DNA from: Tanypteryx hageni
Taxonomy: Eukaryota > Arthropoda > Insecta > Odonata > Petaluridae
Assembly (NCBI GenBank): GCA_028673005.1
Contig: CM054116.1
Coordinates: 133,401,547 to 133,465,546, forward strand
DNA: 64,000 bases
Direction: 5' to 3'
Under the pieces are notes generated by a model. It saw only the letters and a program-made list of their open reading frames with translations. It was not told the DNA's origin and did no database searches. Below, in pieces: positions 31,895 to 42,339 of the stretch (the stretch's first letter is position 1; every line of letters begins with the position of its first letter). A program made the position numbers and the translations under genes.

Positions 31895-32690
31895 TTCTCG
31901 CTTCACCTCTCCACTCTCTCTCATTCTTCCCTTCGCTCTCTCTCTCTTATTCTTCCCATCACTCTCTCGCTCTCTATCTTACAAGTTCTTTTTTACTCCG
32001 CAGATTTCTCTTCAGTTTATTTTCATTTCGCACTCTTTCCATCTGATTTCCTGTCTCACTCCCTTCCTCTCCACCCATGTCTCTTCCTCCCCGTCTCCCT
32101 CCCTCTATCTCCCTCTTTCCTCTCACTACCGCTCATTGTCATTACCTTTCCTGCCATTCTCTATATAATGCCACTCCCTCCATCTCCACTCTCTCTCTCT
32201 CCCTCTCTCCTCTCTCTCTCCCTATCTCTCCCTCCCTCCATCCATCCCTCTCTCTCTCCTCCTCCCTTAAATGCAAGAGTGGACCTTATGGTCTAAATTT
32301 TGCCCGAATAAAGACATTTATCTATCTGTCTTTTTCCCTCTCACTCTCTTCCTCCCTCTTCCTCTTCTTCTTACTACCCTTCCCTCTCATTACCTCTCCT
32401 GCCATTCACTATATAATTCCTCTCCCAAACCTTCCTTCTTCGATTTTTTCGACTTCCAAAGTGCGTGTCGCTATGGCGACGCCGCATGCATCTCGCGCTT
32501 CTGAATGCAGTTTGGATGGGGAGCGACACCCTCGAATGTCCTCCTTCAATCGATCTGATTCCCTCTCATCGGAGGGAAGGCAAACGGCGACACTTTGTTC
32601 CGGTCCAGTCTCTCTTAAACTCGCCTCGCTCTCTCATATCGCAGTCGTCACTCCGGCGATTTTAATGCTCGAGCGAGCCTTTCCTCTCTT
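31895..32690. repeat. Long CT tract followed by CpG-rich patch
   Basis: Bases 31895-32455 are C/T-rich with repeated 'CATTACCTYTCCTGCCATTC' and 'CTATATAATNCC' (two diverged halves, near 32138 and 32388). Bases 32462-32680 are CpG-rich (GTGTCGCTATGGCGACGCCG). The overlapping frames of up to 233 aa are low-complexity Ser/Leu/Pro. Confidence 0.5.
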
Positions 32691-32779
32691 CATCTTCCAA
32701 TCGCTCTTCCTTACAACCGTATTTCGTTTGGTATACATCGCGGATTCCTTTTTCGCTTTTCTCTTCGAATTTCTATGAA

Positions 32780-33142
32780 ATGAAATAATGTCTATGACGA
32801 GATGGTATGGCTAATGTCCGAGTCTGGATAATGTTGATATCAGCCAGGTCCACCAGTTTTTATTAAAACTATGAGATAAATTTTCAAAAAAGTATGATTA
32901 TTTTACAGCTGAGACCAAGATCTCCAATTATCTTTTTTGGAGACATTGCGCCCTAGGATTCGTATTTTAACGAATTCTGTCATTATTGTCCAAGTCCACC
33001 TAGATGATGTTGGTCATGTTAACCAGCTTTCCCCAGGCTAATGTCTGCCTTAGGAATAGTGCAAAAATTATCTGAGAAATATATGTTGTTTCCCTCTTCT
33101 GTCAAGGGCTATAATTTACTTTGATATGACATTGCTATGGTT
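32780..33142. other. No recognisable gene
   Basis: Nothing noted apart from the approach to the palindrome at 33143. Confidence 0.3.
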
Positions 33143-33510
33143 GGAAATAAATAAAAACTCCTGAACCGTAAAATAATTAAAATGAGCAATAACACGTCAG
33201 TAAGAGAAAAATAGAGGGAGGGGGAAAATTATACTTACAAGTTTGCAGGACGATGGCCTACAGGGACCTGTTGTCGGAAAATAGCCTAAATAGAACAGAA
33301 AAGAACACACAAACAAAACTCCCTAGATACGTATTTCTAGAGCTAAGCTGTCATATTCAGTAGCTGAAGTCGTAGGGTCGTAAGGTCCCTGTAGACCATC
33401 GTCCTGCAAACTTGTAAGTATATATTTAATTCCCCCATCTATATTTCTCTTATTGACGTGTGATTGCTCACTTGGATTATCTTACGGTTCAGGAGTTTTT
33501 ATTTATCTCC
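33143..33510. mobile_element. Palindromic element, ~128-bp arms, 113-bp centre
   Basis: The arm 33143-33269 pairs with 33383-33510. Shared blocks include AAATAAAAACTCCTGAACCG, ACTTACAAGTTTGCAGGACG and CTACAGGGACCT. Matching is high in the inner half and lower in the outer half. It is non-coding, and no target duplication was recognised. Confidence 0.82.
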
Positions 33511-33920
33511 ATTCTGTACACCGCATTCTCCAAATTTTATTTTCAAAATTGCTATGGTTATTGGAGATATTTTTCGAGTGCTTATTCTTCAAATTGAAAG
33601 TGTTTATATGTTTTCTCTGTCACTGAAAGGCTGCGTCGAAAAGCATACGACTCATATCTGCAGTCCACCGCAACCAGTATATCTCCTGTTTGACAGTAAA
33701 TTTACTTTGAATTTTCTTATACATATTTCCCAAGCTAGCAGTTTACAAGGCGCTTTTGGAGCTAACGGGTAAATTGGGAAATGCTGCCTGCTGAAATCGT
33801 AAAAGTTATAACTTGGTTCAGTTCTTATAGTGGTTGATAAAGGCGCGGAGGAGGAGGCAATTAAGAAATAATGGAATCAATCATTGAAAAGTTTGTACTT
33901 AACTAACTCCTACACACACA
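33511..33920. other. No recognisable gene
   Basis: A 102-aa frame (33464-33772) starts inside the palindrome arm and shows no family features. Confidence 0.3.
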
Positions 33921-34361
33921 TTGTAAGATTTCTCGCAACATAAACAGATTCATCTACTTACATTTGTTCGGTAACCAAGATGTTGTTTGTTGTTTACGTT
34001 TTGGCTAATAGTATCGACGTAATCCACATAATTTTATTGATGCTTTAAAGGCTCCGGTGCATCTATCCATGTGGATATTAAGTAAGACGTTAATGCTTAA
34101 TTATATTAATGATTAAACTTTACAATACAATATATAAAATATTAAACGTTAATGTAAACATCGCTTGCGTAATAAGGAATGGGGAACGTTTGGTAAACTT
34201 GTGGTACCCAACAGCGAAAGTAGGTAAATTTCAGAAATTATTGTATTAGGTTTATTGTAATATGACATCAAAAGTGATGTATCAATAAAATAATAAATAA
34301 TAAAAAAACTTTGCTACTTAAAAGAAAACTTTTCCCGAGCGAAGCCAGGCGTTTCAGCTAG
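33921..34361 (+). mobile_element. Helitron right-end fragment (Helitron B)
   Basis: Bases 33921-34203 repeat 20588-20877 of Helitron A. The stretch closes with CCCGAGCGAAGCCAGGCG, a worn stem-loop, then TTTCAGCTAG at 34352-34361 followed by T. The left end was not found. Confidence 0.7.
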
Positions 34362-34989
34362 TACTATATATAACGTTCATTCCCAAATATACATATCCTT
34401 AAATGCATTTACATTTGCACCAAATGCGTATAAAGATAGGGTTAGCAGATACCTAAGATTAAAAAGGAGGACATCGAAGGCGAAAATGCCGGACAAAGCC
34501 GGGCAAGTATTGAGGGTCACATACGTTTTAAAAGATTATTTGTTTTCCTTTCGTTTAACGTATATCATAGAATTTCACGTTTATTGTAAACAGACGATTA
34601 AAGCGGGAGTAACTGTAAAACATTTTTGTTACGATTATTTTGCTTTTAGCTGCCTCTTATTAATTTTAATTATTTTAATTTCTGAGTAATTATGAATTAA
34701 TTATTTCATTTTTCAGGAAAATTAAAAGGAAGGGTAAAAACTATAAATGATGTAATAAAAAGAATAAAATGGAAAATACAGTTTATATTAGTTTAATTGC
34801 ATAGTTTGAAAAATACAATTGTTTAAATTTATCGTTATTAATTTTAAACAATCATTTTTTAAATCTTCGGCACTAATTATCCTAAATACGGCAAATAGAT
34901 GATTAAAGATATAATATTTTTTAAGAAGTTAATCATTAAATTCTTTGCAATAAATCTTTCATATTTTATTGGGTCAGAATTATGCCCTT

Positions 34990-35720
34990 CACTAATTGCA
35001 CTGACATTCGGTTTATCTCCATTGTCCGCTGCGCGTTTAAGAGAGAGAACACTCTTTCCAAGTTTGCGTTGTGCCCTTGAATGCTGAAGAAAAATTCGCA
35101 AATTTTAAGGAGCTCTGAAAAACAATCTGTGCTCCATTGTTGATGAATAGGTTCATCAAAGAAACTTTCTTCTTGCTTTTCAATAAATAACTTAACTGGT
35201 ATATAAATATATTATCAATAATGATTATATCCTTTTCCTTGAGGTACGCCAGGCAAGGTACTAATTCGTCAAATTTCTGTGTTTTGCCCTTCTTAAAAAC
35301 CATTCTAATAAAAACACTGAAATTCCTCATACGGGCTTAACCACTTCTCCAAATAATTAATACATACTTCGTACACTAGTTTCGTCTCTTCCAGAAAACT
35401 CCGGCATTCTTTTTCCATACCAATCGCTTGAAAAATTTTCATGAGTTCTATTACATTAAGTGGAACACATTTTTCTTTTAGTCGTGGTTCCAAGGACCCA
35501 AGCGTAGATTGAAGTAAGCTCACAATTTCTAATAAAGAATTATTTTCTCTTTCCACTCACTGCCTCACTGTTTTTCTGGAAGACAGAAGCTAGAGAAAGC
35601 ATAAAACAGAGATAAATTTCTGAGAATTCGTTTTCAAAATAGCTTTTTATTATAGTTGGGGGCCTACTAACAGATTGAAAATAGTCCTTTAAAGCAGGAA
35701 ACGAGACTCAAAAATCTTTG
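34990..35720 (-). pseudogene. hAT transposase relic, C-terminal region (hAT-A)
   Basis: Read on the minus strand, the order is PPTIIKSYFENEFSEIYLCF, the frame 35556-35305 with LEPRLKEKCVPLN and FLEETKLVYEVCINYLEKW, then FDELVPCLAYLKEKDIIIID. Last comes FFSIQGHNANLERVFSL followed by NAQRTMEINRMSVQ after a one-base shift. The SIQGHNANLERVFS segment is the hAT dimerisation motif. At least two frame changes and stops mean it is inactive. The N-terminal BED finger and catalytic D residues were not found, probably because of later insertions. Confidence 0.78.
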
Positions 35721-35916
35721 TAGTGCTGGAAATAAACTAGGCCACCTGGTTTTTTGAAGGGATATATCTGCTAATATTTGTAAGTTTTCATTTATCGTAA
35801 TTATTATTGATAGCAAGTTTTTATTTATCTTAAGAACGTTTTATCTTTATTCATTTAATATAATTCTGAAAACTGTTTTTCCTATGAAAAGGCCATTGAA
35901 AACCTCGTTGGTGATC

Positions 35917-36292
35917 AACAGTTTCACTCCTTCTAGTATCTAAAGCTGAATTACTCTGAACTAGCAGTATACTTTCGTTTAATTTAATCAATATGAATGG
36001 ATAAGTCAGTATTTTCATTAATAAACAAAAGATACTATCACTTCTTACTACTTATATACCAAACATTCTTATCTTTGCCACTGAGTTCTCTACTTCTTTC
36101 TGGCATTCTCTCAACTGTAAAAAGATTCAAGGTTAAATATAGAGAGTCCCAGATCACTCAACAGCTGGTAGACACTATTGCAACTTTTTACGCTCATGCA
36201 AGCAGAAAGGTTACAATTATTATATATAGAGTTTATTAATTCTAAAGTATTAACTAAATAAAAATTGGTTATAAAAATTCATTTTTATATCT
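35917..36292 (-). repeat. Dispersed repeat R2, minus-strand copy
   Basis: The reverse complement aligns with 62500-62885 over ~380 bp. Shared blocks include TAACCTTTCTGCTTGCATG, GTCTACCAGCTGTTGAGTGA, TATAAGTAGTAAGAAG, ACTGACTTATCCATTCATAT and CAGAGTAATTCAGCTTTAGA. It is non-coding, and no inverted or direct terminal repeats were seen. Confidence 0.85.
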
Positions 36293-36719
36293 TTACTTGT
36301 TTTCTTTTCCGCTCGAATACCCTTCAGCAATGGACAATTGATCCATAAATATTAGCGTATGAACAGTAACATTTATTTAATTCGTCTATTTAAAGAATAC
36401 ATGCAAAATATAATGTCAGAAACAGATTTTGACATTACTTTTAGTATTTTAAACCTGATAATATTCTATTAATTTGTTTTCAAATTTTCGTCTATCATTC
36501 ATAAACTATGAATTACAAATGATATTTATGATATGAGGATTCCTTTCAATGACTAACACATACAGAAACATTTCCTGTCAATATAAGTAATCAATTGGGA
36601 ACGTCAACTTTGGGAAACCAACCTGCATTAGTCCTGGTTTGGACTTCATGTTTAATAAGTGTTGATGTTAAAACGTTTTTCTGGAAATTGCCGTAATCAC
36701 AAAAGTTAAGAAGTTATAC

Positions 36720-37005
36720 AAAGCCAAGCTCCCTATCCCCCTCTCCCTCCCTCCCTCTCTCTCTCTTTCTCTCTCTCCCTCTCCCTATCCTCCTCCCTCT
36801 CCCCTCCCTCTCCCCTCCCTCTCTCTCTCTCCCTCTCTCTCTCCCTCTCTCTCTCCCTCTCTCCCTCTCTCTCCCCCTCCCTTTCTCTCCCCCCCTCTCT
36901 CTCTCCCTCTCTTTCCTCACTCTCCCTCTCTCTCTCCTCACTCTCCCCCTCCCTTTCCCCCTCCCCCCCTCTCTCTCTCCCTACCTCCCTCTCTCTCTCA
37001 AACTA
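36720..37005. repeat. Pyrimidine tract
   Basis: Nearly 290 bases of CCCTC, TCTCTC and CCCCTCC words lie inside hAT-A. The arginine/glutamate-rich minus-strand frame is an artefact. Confidence 0.85.
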
Positions 37006-37070
37006 ACTGATGCGTAAGAATTGTTCGCACTCAAATGAAAACAGTTTTTAGAAGTTAGCAGGTGATTGGA

Positions 37071-37442
37071 GGGGGAGCCGGTGGTGTAGTGGTTAGAGTA
37101 TTGGCCCCACCGTACGATCTGCTAAAACTGCGACACCCGGTTCGAATCCTTATGAGGATTTTTTCCGAGGACGCGCCTGCCCCCTATTTGTGCGTGTTGG
37201 AACTAAGGTGACGAGGACTAGCCAATGAGGGAAGAGAAAACGAGAAAATGAGGAGCGCGCTCAAATCAACACTCCGTCCTTCGGAAGGGACGTTAAGCAG
37301 TTGCCCCCCCTGGTGTTCTTCGCAAGAGCAGGCAAATGCTGGCACCGGGTTTCTCTCCTCCCTTCCTGGCTATTCATTGCACTACCTCTAACATACCCAT
37401 AGTGAGTAGGATAGAGGCGAATCTAGCTGGACTCAGACATGA
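37071..37442 (+). mobile_element. tRNA-derived SINE, copy 2 (longer)
   Basis: CAGGTGAT at 37059-37066 and 37443-37450 marks the duplication. The head has a good A-box (GGTGTAGTGGTTAGAGTATT) and a perfect B-box (GGTTCGAATCC at 37139-37149). The body has CCGTCCTTCGGAAGGGACGT, and the 3' part has GCAAATGCTGGCACCGGG as in copy 1. It continues ~75 bp further than copy 1 (CTACCTCTAACATACCC, CTAGCTGGACTCAGACATG). This makes it the better template for the family. Confidence 0.87.
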
Positions 37443-38392
37443 CAGGTGATGGGGTTTTGATTGTCCATTCAGCGTAATGGCAAGAGTTTCGATACTCCAC
37501 TAATCCTGGAATTTCTCCGTAATTTAAAAATCCCAACTGCAATTCTTAAGGTATCTCCAGACTAGGATATAATGTTGCTGGATTGTTGCAGGGGAGTTTC
37601 TGAAATGTTTCTCTGCTGTATCGCCACTGTTGAGATACTGTTGCGAAACTGTTCCGAGACCAAGTTTCGGGGATTTCTGTTTCCCATTCTCAATGGGAAA
37701 TTTGATACAGTCTTCTCTTTGCGACATCTCATACTAGAGCACTACACGGGTATGATATTTTCCACCCGTACCCGCAGACTAACCCGTACTATTAACCTGC
37801 ACCCGCAAAGGTCTACTTGTCCGACCCGACCCATATTTTTTTAAAACTGTCCAGACCAACTCGAAACAAATCCATAACAAGAATTCCTGAAAAATAAAAA
37901 GAATATTTCTGAGTCATAGTCATTTATTTTGCATAAATTCAACTGAAATGCAATTGTACATAAACATTCATTTTTAAGATCGAAAAAATGTACTTAAATT
38001 ATCTACGATTTATTTTCACAAAAATTACAATTTTTATAATATAATTTAATTAAAAAGATAACAATAATTAATAGTATCCTAAGATTCAAAATGACTCTGA
38101 TGGAACTAAGGTGGCTGACACTTTATACCTTTTCATCGGTTGCTCTACAAGCGTACACGGATTTGATGTCACGGATTCGATTTAATATCCCTTCTCCTTT
38201 TTAATGTCATCAATACATACTTTAACTTTCACATATATTTCATACTTTTCTTAATTTTTTAACATTTTCAAACTCTTTAGAAGGGGGTGAAGAAAAACAG
38301 AAATTTTATGAAGTGCTAAATTTCAATATTTTCTAATTAATAAATTTACCTGAAGTTTTTAAACGTTTCATGATGTTAGATTCTGTTGAACC

Positions 38393-38463
38393 CAGTGCCG
38401 GATTATCTAATAGGCACACTAGGCACGTGCCTAGGGACCCCAGAGGGTCATAATCCGCCACTG
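38393..38463. mobile_element. 71-bp hAT micro-MITE
   Basis: The ends are CAGTGCCGGATTAT and, complemented, CAGTGGCGGATTAT. Flanks GTTGAACC (38385-38392) and GTTGAGCC (38464-38471) agree at 7 of 8. The centre is AGGCACGTGCCTAGG, partly self-complementary. It lies inside the hAT-B transposase frame between EIGST and ESNIMKRLK. The whole element is hardly more than its two ends. Confidence 0.88.
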
Positions 38464-38464
38464 G

Positions 38465-38640
38465 TTGAGCCTATTTCTAAATGATCGGTTATTTTCAAAT
38501 GCCACAAGTAAACCAAAAATATTGATGGATATTTTTCTCCTTCCAATTCAATCAATGCTTGCTGGAATGGATTGAGGCATTCAACTAAATCTAATAAATC
38601 TTTCTTTTCAACCTCACAAATCAGGGTGGGCTTTACTAGC
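38465..38640 (-). pseudogene. hAT-B transposase fragment
   Basis: On the minus strand the frame reads PTLICEVEKKDLLDLVECLN, PFQQALIELEGEKYPSIFLV and YLWHLKITDHLEIG. This matches the hAT segment with 'L..L...L.PF..AT..LE....P.....LP....L...L'. It then meets the 71-bp MITE and continues for ~18 residues (ESNIMKRLKTSGKF) before a stop or possible intron start. Catalytic segments are not present. Confidence 0.75.
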
Positions 38641-39450
38641 AGAGAATGACGTGTTAAAAGTTCCTGTGCCTACATTGGTGAGGCAAATTGCATTGGAATT
38701 AAAACTAGTTTTCGTACCCGCTCTTTACCTGCACTGGTGCCTTTTGTGTCCGAACGCGACCTGTACCCGCATCGAAGCACTATATACTCGACCCGACCCT
38801 ACCCGCAACTTCCGCTGCGGATACCCGCGGGTCGGGTAAACTGCGGGTATGCAGGCCTCTATCTCATACTACATTGGCTGATGTGAACGCAGAACAAAGT
38901 TTAGCGATTGGAAGGGAAGGGAACCACGACTGCTCTTTCCTTAAAAAAAAGCCGGAGATATTAGGGAATTTTAAAGTGCGGGCCGAACGGAGGACGGAAG
39001 ATGAAAAACCTGGATATGTCCGGCTTTTTCCGGACGTCTGGTAACCCTATATAAAGATGTTGCACAAAAAAATTATTAATCGAATCCATACTTTGGACAA
39101 TTAAATGGCTCGAATGTATTTCTGAAGCCATGGCCTTGTTTTATTAAGGCCTGTTTTACATAACACGGTTCTCCGCCGTGGATTGTAGTTGACTGATCGT
39201 TCTTATAGCGATATTCACACAGCCAGGTCGCGGCGAATCTGCCGTTCAAGGCACCGTTGCAACCACGGCTTCCCATTACATTCGTCCGGTCCCTTGACCG
39301 TGTACGGTTGTAGTGGACTGCGGAAGTGTATTCATGTCTTCACACGTCTCGGCAATTTTCGGGCCTACGCCCGGTTTCAGTCGGTTCCACTTCAGTCCCG
39401 AGTTGAAAGTCGTGTTGGACACATCGTGTAAAATATACGTTTATTTAAAT

Positions 39451-39561
39451 ATGGAAAACTTTGAAGTCGACATCGAACTTCTTATATCTTTAGTACAAGA
39501 AAGTCCTGTGTTGTGGGAGAAAATTTTAAATCATCCTGTCTTAACTTCTCAAATAACGTAA
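39451..39561 (+). CDS. MADF-like N-terminal fragment in the Harbinger element
   Basis: The 36-residue frame MENFEVDIELLISLVQESPV then LWEKILNHP has the start of a MADF domain ('LI.LV...P.LW'). PIF/Harbinger elements carry a second gene encoding a Myb/SANT or MADF-like protein that helps the transposase reach the ends. This fits a remnant of that gene's first exon. The frame ends in TAA inside AACGTAA, which could also be a GT splice donor. It is too short to be functional. Confidence 0.55.
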   Translation: MENFEVDIELLISLVQESPVLWEKILNHPVLTSQIT

Positions 39562-39633
39562 CAAATGCCCCCACTGTGTTTCTTTGCTTGTTTAATGGAT
39601 GTACCCATTGGATTCTGCATTGCCCTCTTTTTT

Positions 39634-39635
<2 letters not shown>

Positions 39636-39676
<41 letters not shown>
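39636..39676. repeat. (TA)n microsatellite
   Basis: An uninterrupted TA run of about 20 repeats inside the Harbinger element. Confidence 0.95.
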
Positions 39677-39683
<7 letters not shown>

Positions 39684-40034
39684 AAACAGATACAGACAAA
39701 GCAAACGCCTTCTTTGATCCATTGAACTCCAAGGTTTGAAGTAAACTGTAGATCAGAACAGACAGAGCGAGAGCCGTGGCCGTGCACGGCAGGCCGTTTG
39801 TAGTCACGGTAGAAAACCGTGATCTTTATGGCGCCGTGGCCGTACGCGGTCACGGCGGAGAACCGTGTTGTGTGAAAGAGGCCTAAGAGCCTCTTTCAAG
39901 ATATTGCCAGATTTTTTAATATTTAAAATATTTTCCTCAATGAACAAAATTTTATGCTGAGTATTTTGACAACTTACAGTTTTCTCTGATTTGAAAGGAT
40001 CAATTGCAGGGTAGCTTTGTTTTTACCGACACGT

Positions 40035-40360
40035 TAATTTTGGGAATAATTTTGAAACAGGAAAAAAATCTGCTATGACCGAGAATCGAACCCGGGCCTT
40101 CCATTTGCCGGGCGGACATTCTACCACTGAACTACCGTAGCAAATTATTTCCCCGTTTCTTAGTTGGGTCCGGGCTAGCCAAGCTCAACCAGCCCCAACG
40201 GACGTCCTCCAAGAGATACGTCGATGAAAACCTCCTCACTCTCAAATGGTGAGATTGCCAAAGCTAGAAATTTAAACATCCGCCCCACAAGTGGAAGGCC
40301 CGGGTTCGATTCCCGGTCATAGCAGAATATTTTCCTGTTTTAAAATTATTCCCTAAATTA
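40035..40360. mobile_element. Fold-back element with tRNA-like arms
   Basis: The left arm (40035 to ~40115) and the complemented right arm (40360 to ~40280) match closely: GGGAATAATTTTGAAACAGG against GGGAATAATTTTAAAACAGG. Both then run through TCTGCTATGACC, GAATCGAACCCGGGCCTTCC and GGGCGGA. Each arm therefore contains the T-arm and 3' acceptor half of a glycine-tRNA-like sequence. The left arm has the full cloverleaf on the minus strand (40070-40141, with GTTCAGTGGTAGAAT as D-arm/A-box). The ~165-bp centre contains GGTCCGGGCTAGCCAAGC. It is non-coding, and no clear target duplication was seen. Confidence 0.75.
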
Positions 40361-41195
40361 CAGCTTATGCCTCTCTGAATAGCATCATTAGACCATATTA
40401 TTCCATCAATTTCCGACACGGCAATGGCAATTTTAAATGAAACTTATCGTATAATCTTAGGGTTTATTCCTTTTCTATTCTGCAAAAAAATGTTATTAAC
40501 ATTGGTGATAATTGAACTTTCACAAATAAAGGGGTGCAATAAATATTTTTGCAATTTCGAACTCATAAAATGATGTATACAGATATTTTCCAAAATAATA
40601 ATTTATCGAATTTTCCTGCCGCCACGAAATCGACTTTCAGTCATTTGGGGACTAACCTAATTGAAAATTATTCTTGTATCTTATATGGCGTGCTTTCTCC
40701 GACTTTCTGAAAAAATACGTTTTCTATGCTTATTTTCATCAACGCACACCTTCGAATTCCTGGGAGTGGATATTCTATAGATTTCAATTTAAACTAAAAT
40801 GTTAATCTGGTCGATTCAAACGTGGAGTCATTTTTTAATACGATTCGTATCCAAATGGAATGAATGCGCTGCGACGAGCACACACTGATAAATAAACAGC
40901 AAAAACGCTTTAAGTTAAAAATCATTAGTTAACCATCAAGTATTCGACATAAGCCATGCTTGATACAAGGCTACTACCTGACCACGAATATTTCTTAGAA
41001 ATTCCTTTCTCCGAGTAAAAGTAAAGCTCACTCTTTTTGGCGTTTACATTTCTCTCCGATCTTTTCAATTTTTTCTGACGACGCAATGGCAATCAACCGC
41101 TGGGCAAAAATCATTCCAGCAGTTTAATTATTTTCGGATTGGGACTGGATTTGCGCAAACAATGGAAGAAGTGTAATGTGAGGGTGGCAGGAAAT
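40361..41195. other. No recognisable gene
   Basis: AT-rich sequence with no termini or coding domains recognised. Confidence 0.35.
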
Positions 41196-41579
41196 ATGGT
41201 CCGAAGGTACATAAGAGGGGGATATGGAGAGAAAGGGAGGGAGAAAGAGAGATATAGAGAAAGGAAGATAGTGAAGTGGAGAAGGGAGGATGGAGGGAAG
41301 AGAGAATCGGAGGGAGGGGATGCTAAATGGAGAGCCAGAATAAAGGCTTGCGAGGAGGAGGAGAGTGAGAGGGATTAGAAGGTAGATATTGGGAAAATGA
41401 GAGAGAGAGAGGGCAGATAGGAGGGAGAAGAAGAATTGTGACTGAGAGGAGGAAGAAGGGGGAGTAATAGGAGGTTAAACACGGAAAGGAAGAGATTTAA
41501 GACGGAGGGTGCACAAAGAGGGGAGAAAGATTGGAATTGAGGGAGAAAGTGAGAGAGAAAGAGCCGCGAGAGTTTGGAG

Positions 41580-41990
41580 CAGGCATGTCAAACTTGCAGC
41601 CCTTTCTGTGACTTACTGCGGCCCTTTCTGTGACTTACTGCGGCCCTTTCTGTGACTTACTGCGGCCCTTCCTGTGACTTACTGCGGCCCAATAGCTAAT
41701 TTTTGTCTAAAGTGAATCGTGCGGGATTTCACATAAATGTTTTATTTTAGCGAAAAGAAGACGATATTTTTTTCATGATTACCGAATTACAATAGAACGC
41801 ATTTTCTAAATTATTGTTTTTAAAATTGCAAAACAGGCATCCAATCTTATAGCTAAAGTCTATCGTTCCATCTCTGGACCATATTAAACAACTGCGGCCC
41901 TTTTATAACATCCATCGCTGCAATGCGGCCCATTTATAACATTCATCGCTTCAATGTGGCCCGGACGCCTCTTCAAGTTTGACGTGCCTG
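41580..41990. mobile_element. hAT MITE with expanded sub-terminal repeat
   Basis: The ends are CAGGCATGTCAAACTTG and, complemented, CAGGCACGTCAAACTTG (16 of 17). Flanks GTTTGGAG (41572-41579) and GTTCGTAG (41991-41998) agree at 6 of 8. The left sub-terminal region has four tandem 22-bp units. The right side has GCGGCCC three times (near 41893, 41933 and 41958, the last as GTGGCCC). Confidence 0.88.
41596..41683. repeat. 22-bp x 4 tandem repeat within the MITE
   Basis: Units of GCRGCCCTTTCTGTGACTTA plus CT begin at 41596, 41618, 41640 and 41662 and differ by one or two bases. Each carries the GCGGCCC motif common to the hAT MITEs of this window. Confidence 0.95.
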
Positions 41991-42339
41991 GTTCGTAGAA
42001 ATGTATTGGACAGAAGAGGTAAGGAGTGAGTGAGAGGGGCGATGGATCGAGGTCGGAGCAAGGAGAAATCACGCGTAGGAAGGAAGAGGAAGGAAAGACG
42101 AAGAGAGAGGAGGAGGCGAAAGGAACGAGAGAGTGAGGCGATGGGAATTCCGCGGCGGCAGGGGTTGAATAACGTATCGAATCGTTGGTAGGGGCAGGTG
42201 GATCTCTCGGGGAGGGAGGCCTGATGGTAGAGAGAGGAGAGACTGAAGAGTCCGCCGGAAGAGGCGATGGAGAGAAGGGAGGAAGTTGGGTGTCGAAAGA
42301 GTTAGGACGGAGGAAAGCAGGGAGACTGGAGCGAGCGAC

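Larger units (their letters stand above)
37735..38861 (-). mobile_element. 1.1-kb hAT element (hAT-B) nested in hAT-A
   Basis: TCTCATAC occurs at 37727-37734 and 38862-38869 (8 of 8). The ends begin TAGAGCACTACACGG and, complemented, TAGAGGCCTGCATAC. Both ends carry repeated ACCCG/CCCGCA motifs. It holds a transposase relic on the minus strand (38465-38640), itself interrupted by a 71-bp MITE. Confidence 0.88.
34437..39049 (-). mobile_element. 4.6-kb hAT element (hAT-A) containing several nested insertions
   Basis: TATAAAGA stands at 34429-34436 and again, identically, at 39050-39057. The ends are TAGGGTTAGCAGA and, complemented, TAGGGTTACCAGA. Both ends then carry GCCGGAC/GCCGG motifs. The interior has a hAT transposase relic on the minus strand near the left end. 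It also holds a dispersed repeat copy (35917-36292), a CT tract (36720-37005), a SINE (37071-37442) and a second hAT (37735-38861). The perfect duplication around 4.6 kb strongly supports a single original insertion later filled by others. Confidence 0.85.
39148..39883 (+). mobile_element. PIF/Harbinger element, 736 bp
   Basis: The ends are GGCCTGTTTTACATAACACG and, complemented, GGCCTCTTTCACACAACACG. Both are followed by GTTCTCCGCCGTG, giving ~33 bp of inverted repeat. TAA stands on both sides (39145-39147 and 39884-39886), the TWA target duplication of this superfamily. Sub-terminal CCGTGGCCGTGCACGG and CACGGCGG motifs are repeated on the right. The interior has one MADF-like start (39451) and a (TA)n tract. 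There is no DDE transposase, so it is a non-autonomous deletion derivative. Confidence 0.9.
41200..42335. repeat. Purine-rich tract (plus strand A/G), split by a hAT MITE
   Basis: Bases 41200-41575 and 42000-42335 are both rich in GGAGG, GAGAGA and GGAAG words. They look like one purine tract into which the 411-bp MITE at 41580 was inserted. Frames through it are low complexity. Confidence 0.75.

Noticed and set aside
39482..39853. 123-aa minus-strand frame with an Ile-Tyr run
   Set aside because: It runs through the (TA)n microsatellite and Harbinger sub-terminal repeats and has no domain.
40070..40141. Possible functional tRNA gene on the minus strand (glycine-like cloverleaf)
   Set aside because: The anticodon loop lacks U33, the anticodon would be GGC in a glycine-like body, and acceptor and anticodon stems have mismatches. 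It is also repeated as an inverted arm, so it was treated as part of a fold-back element.
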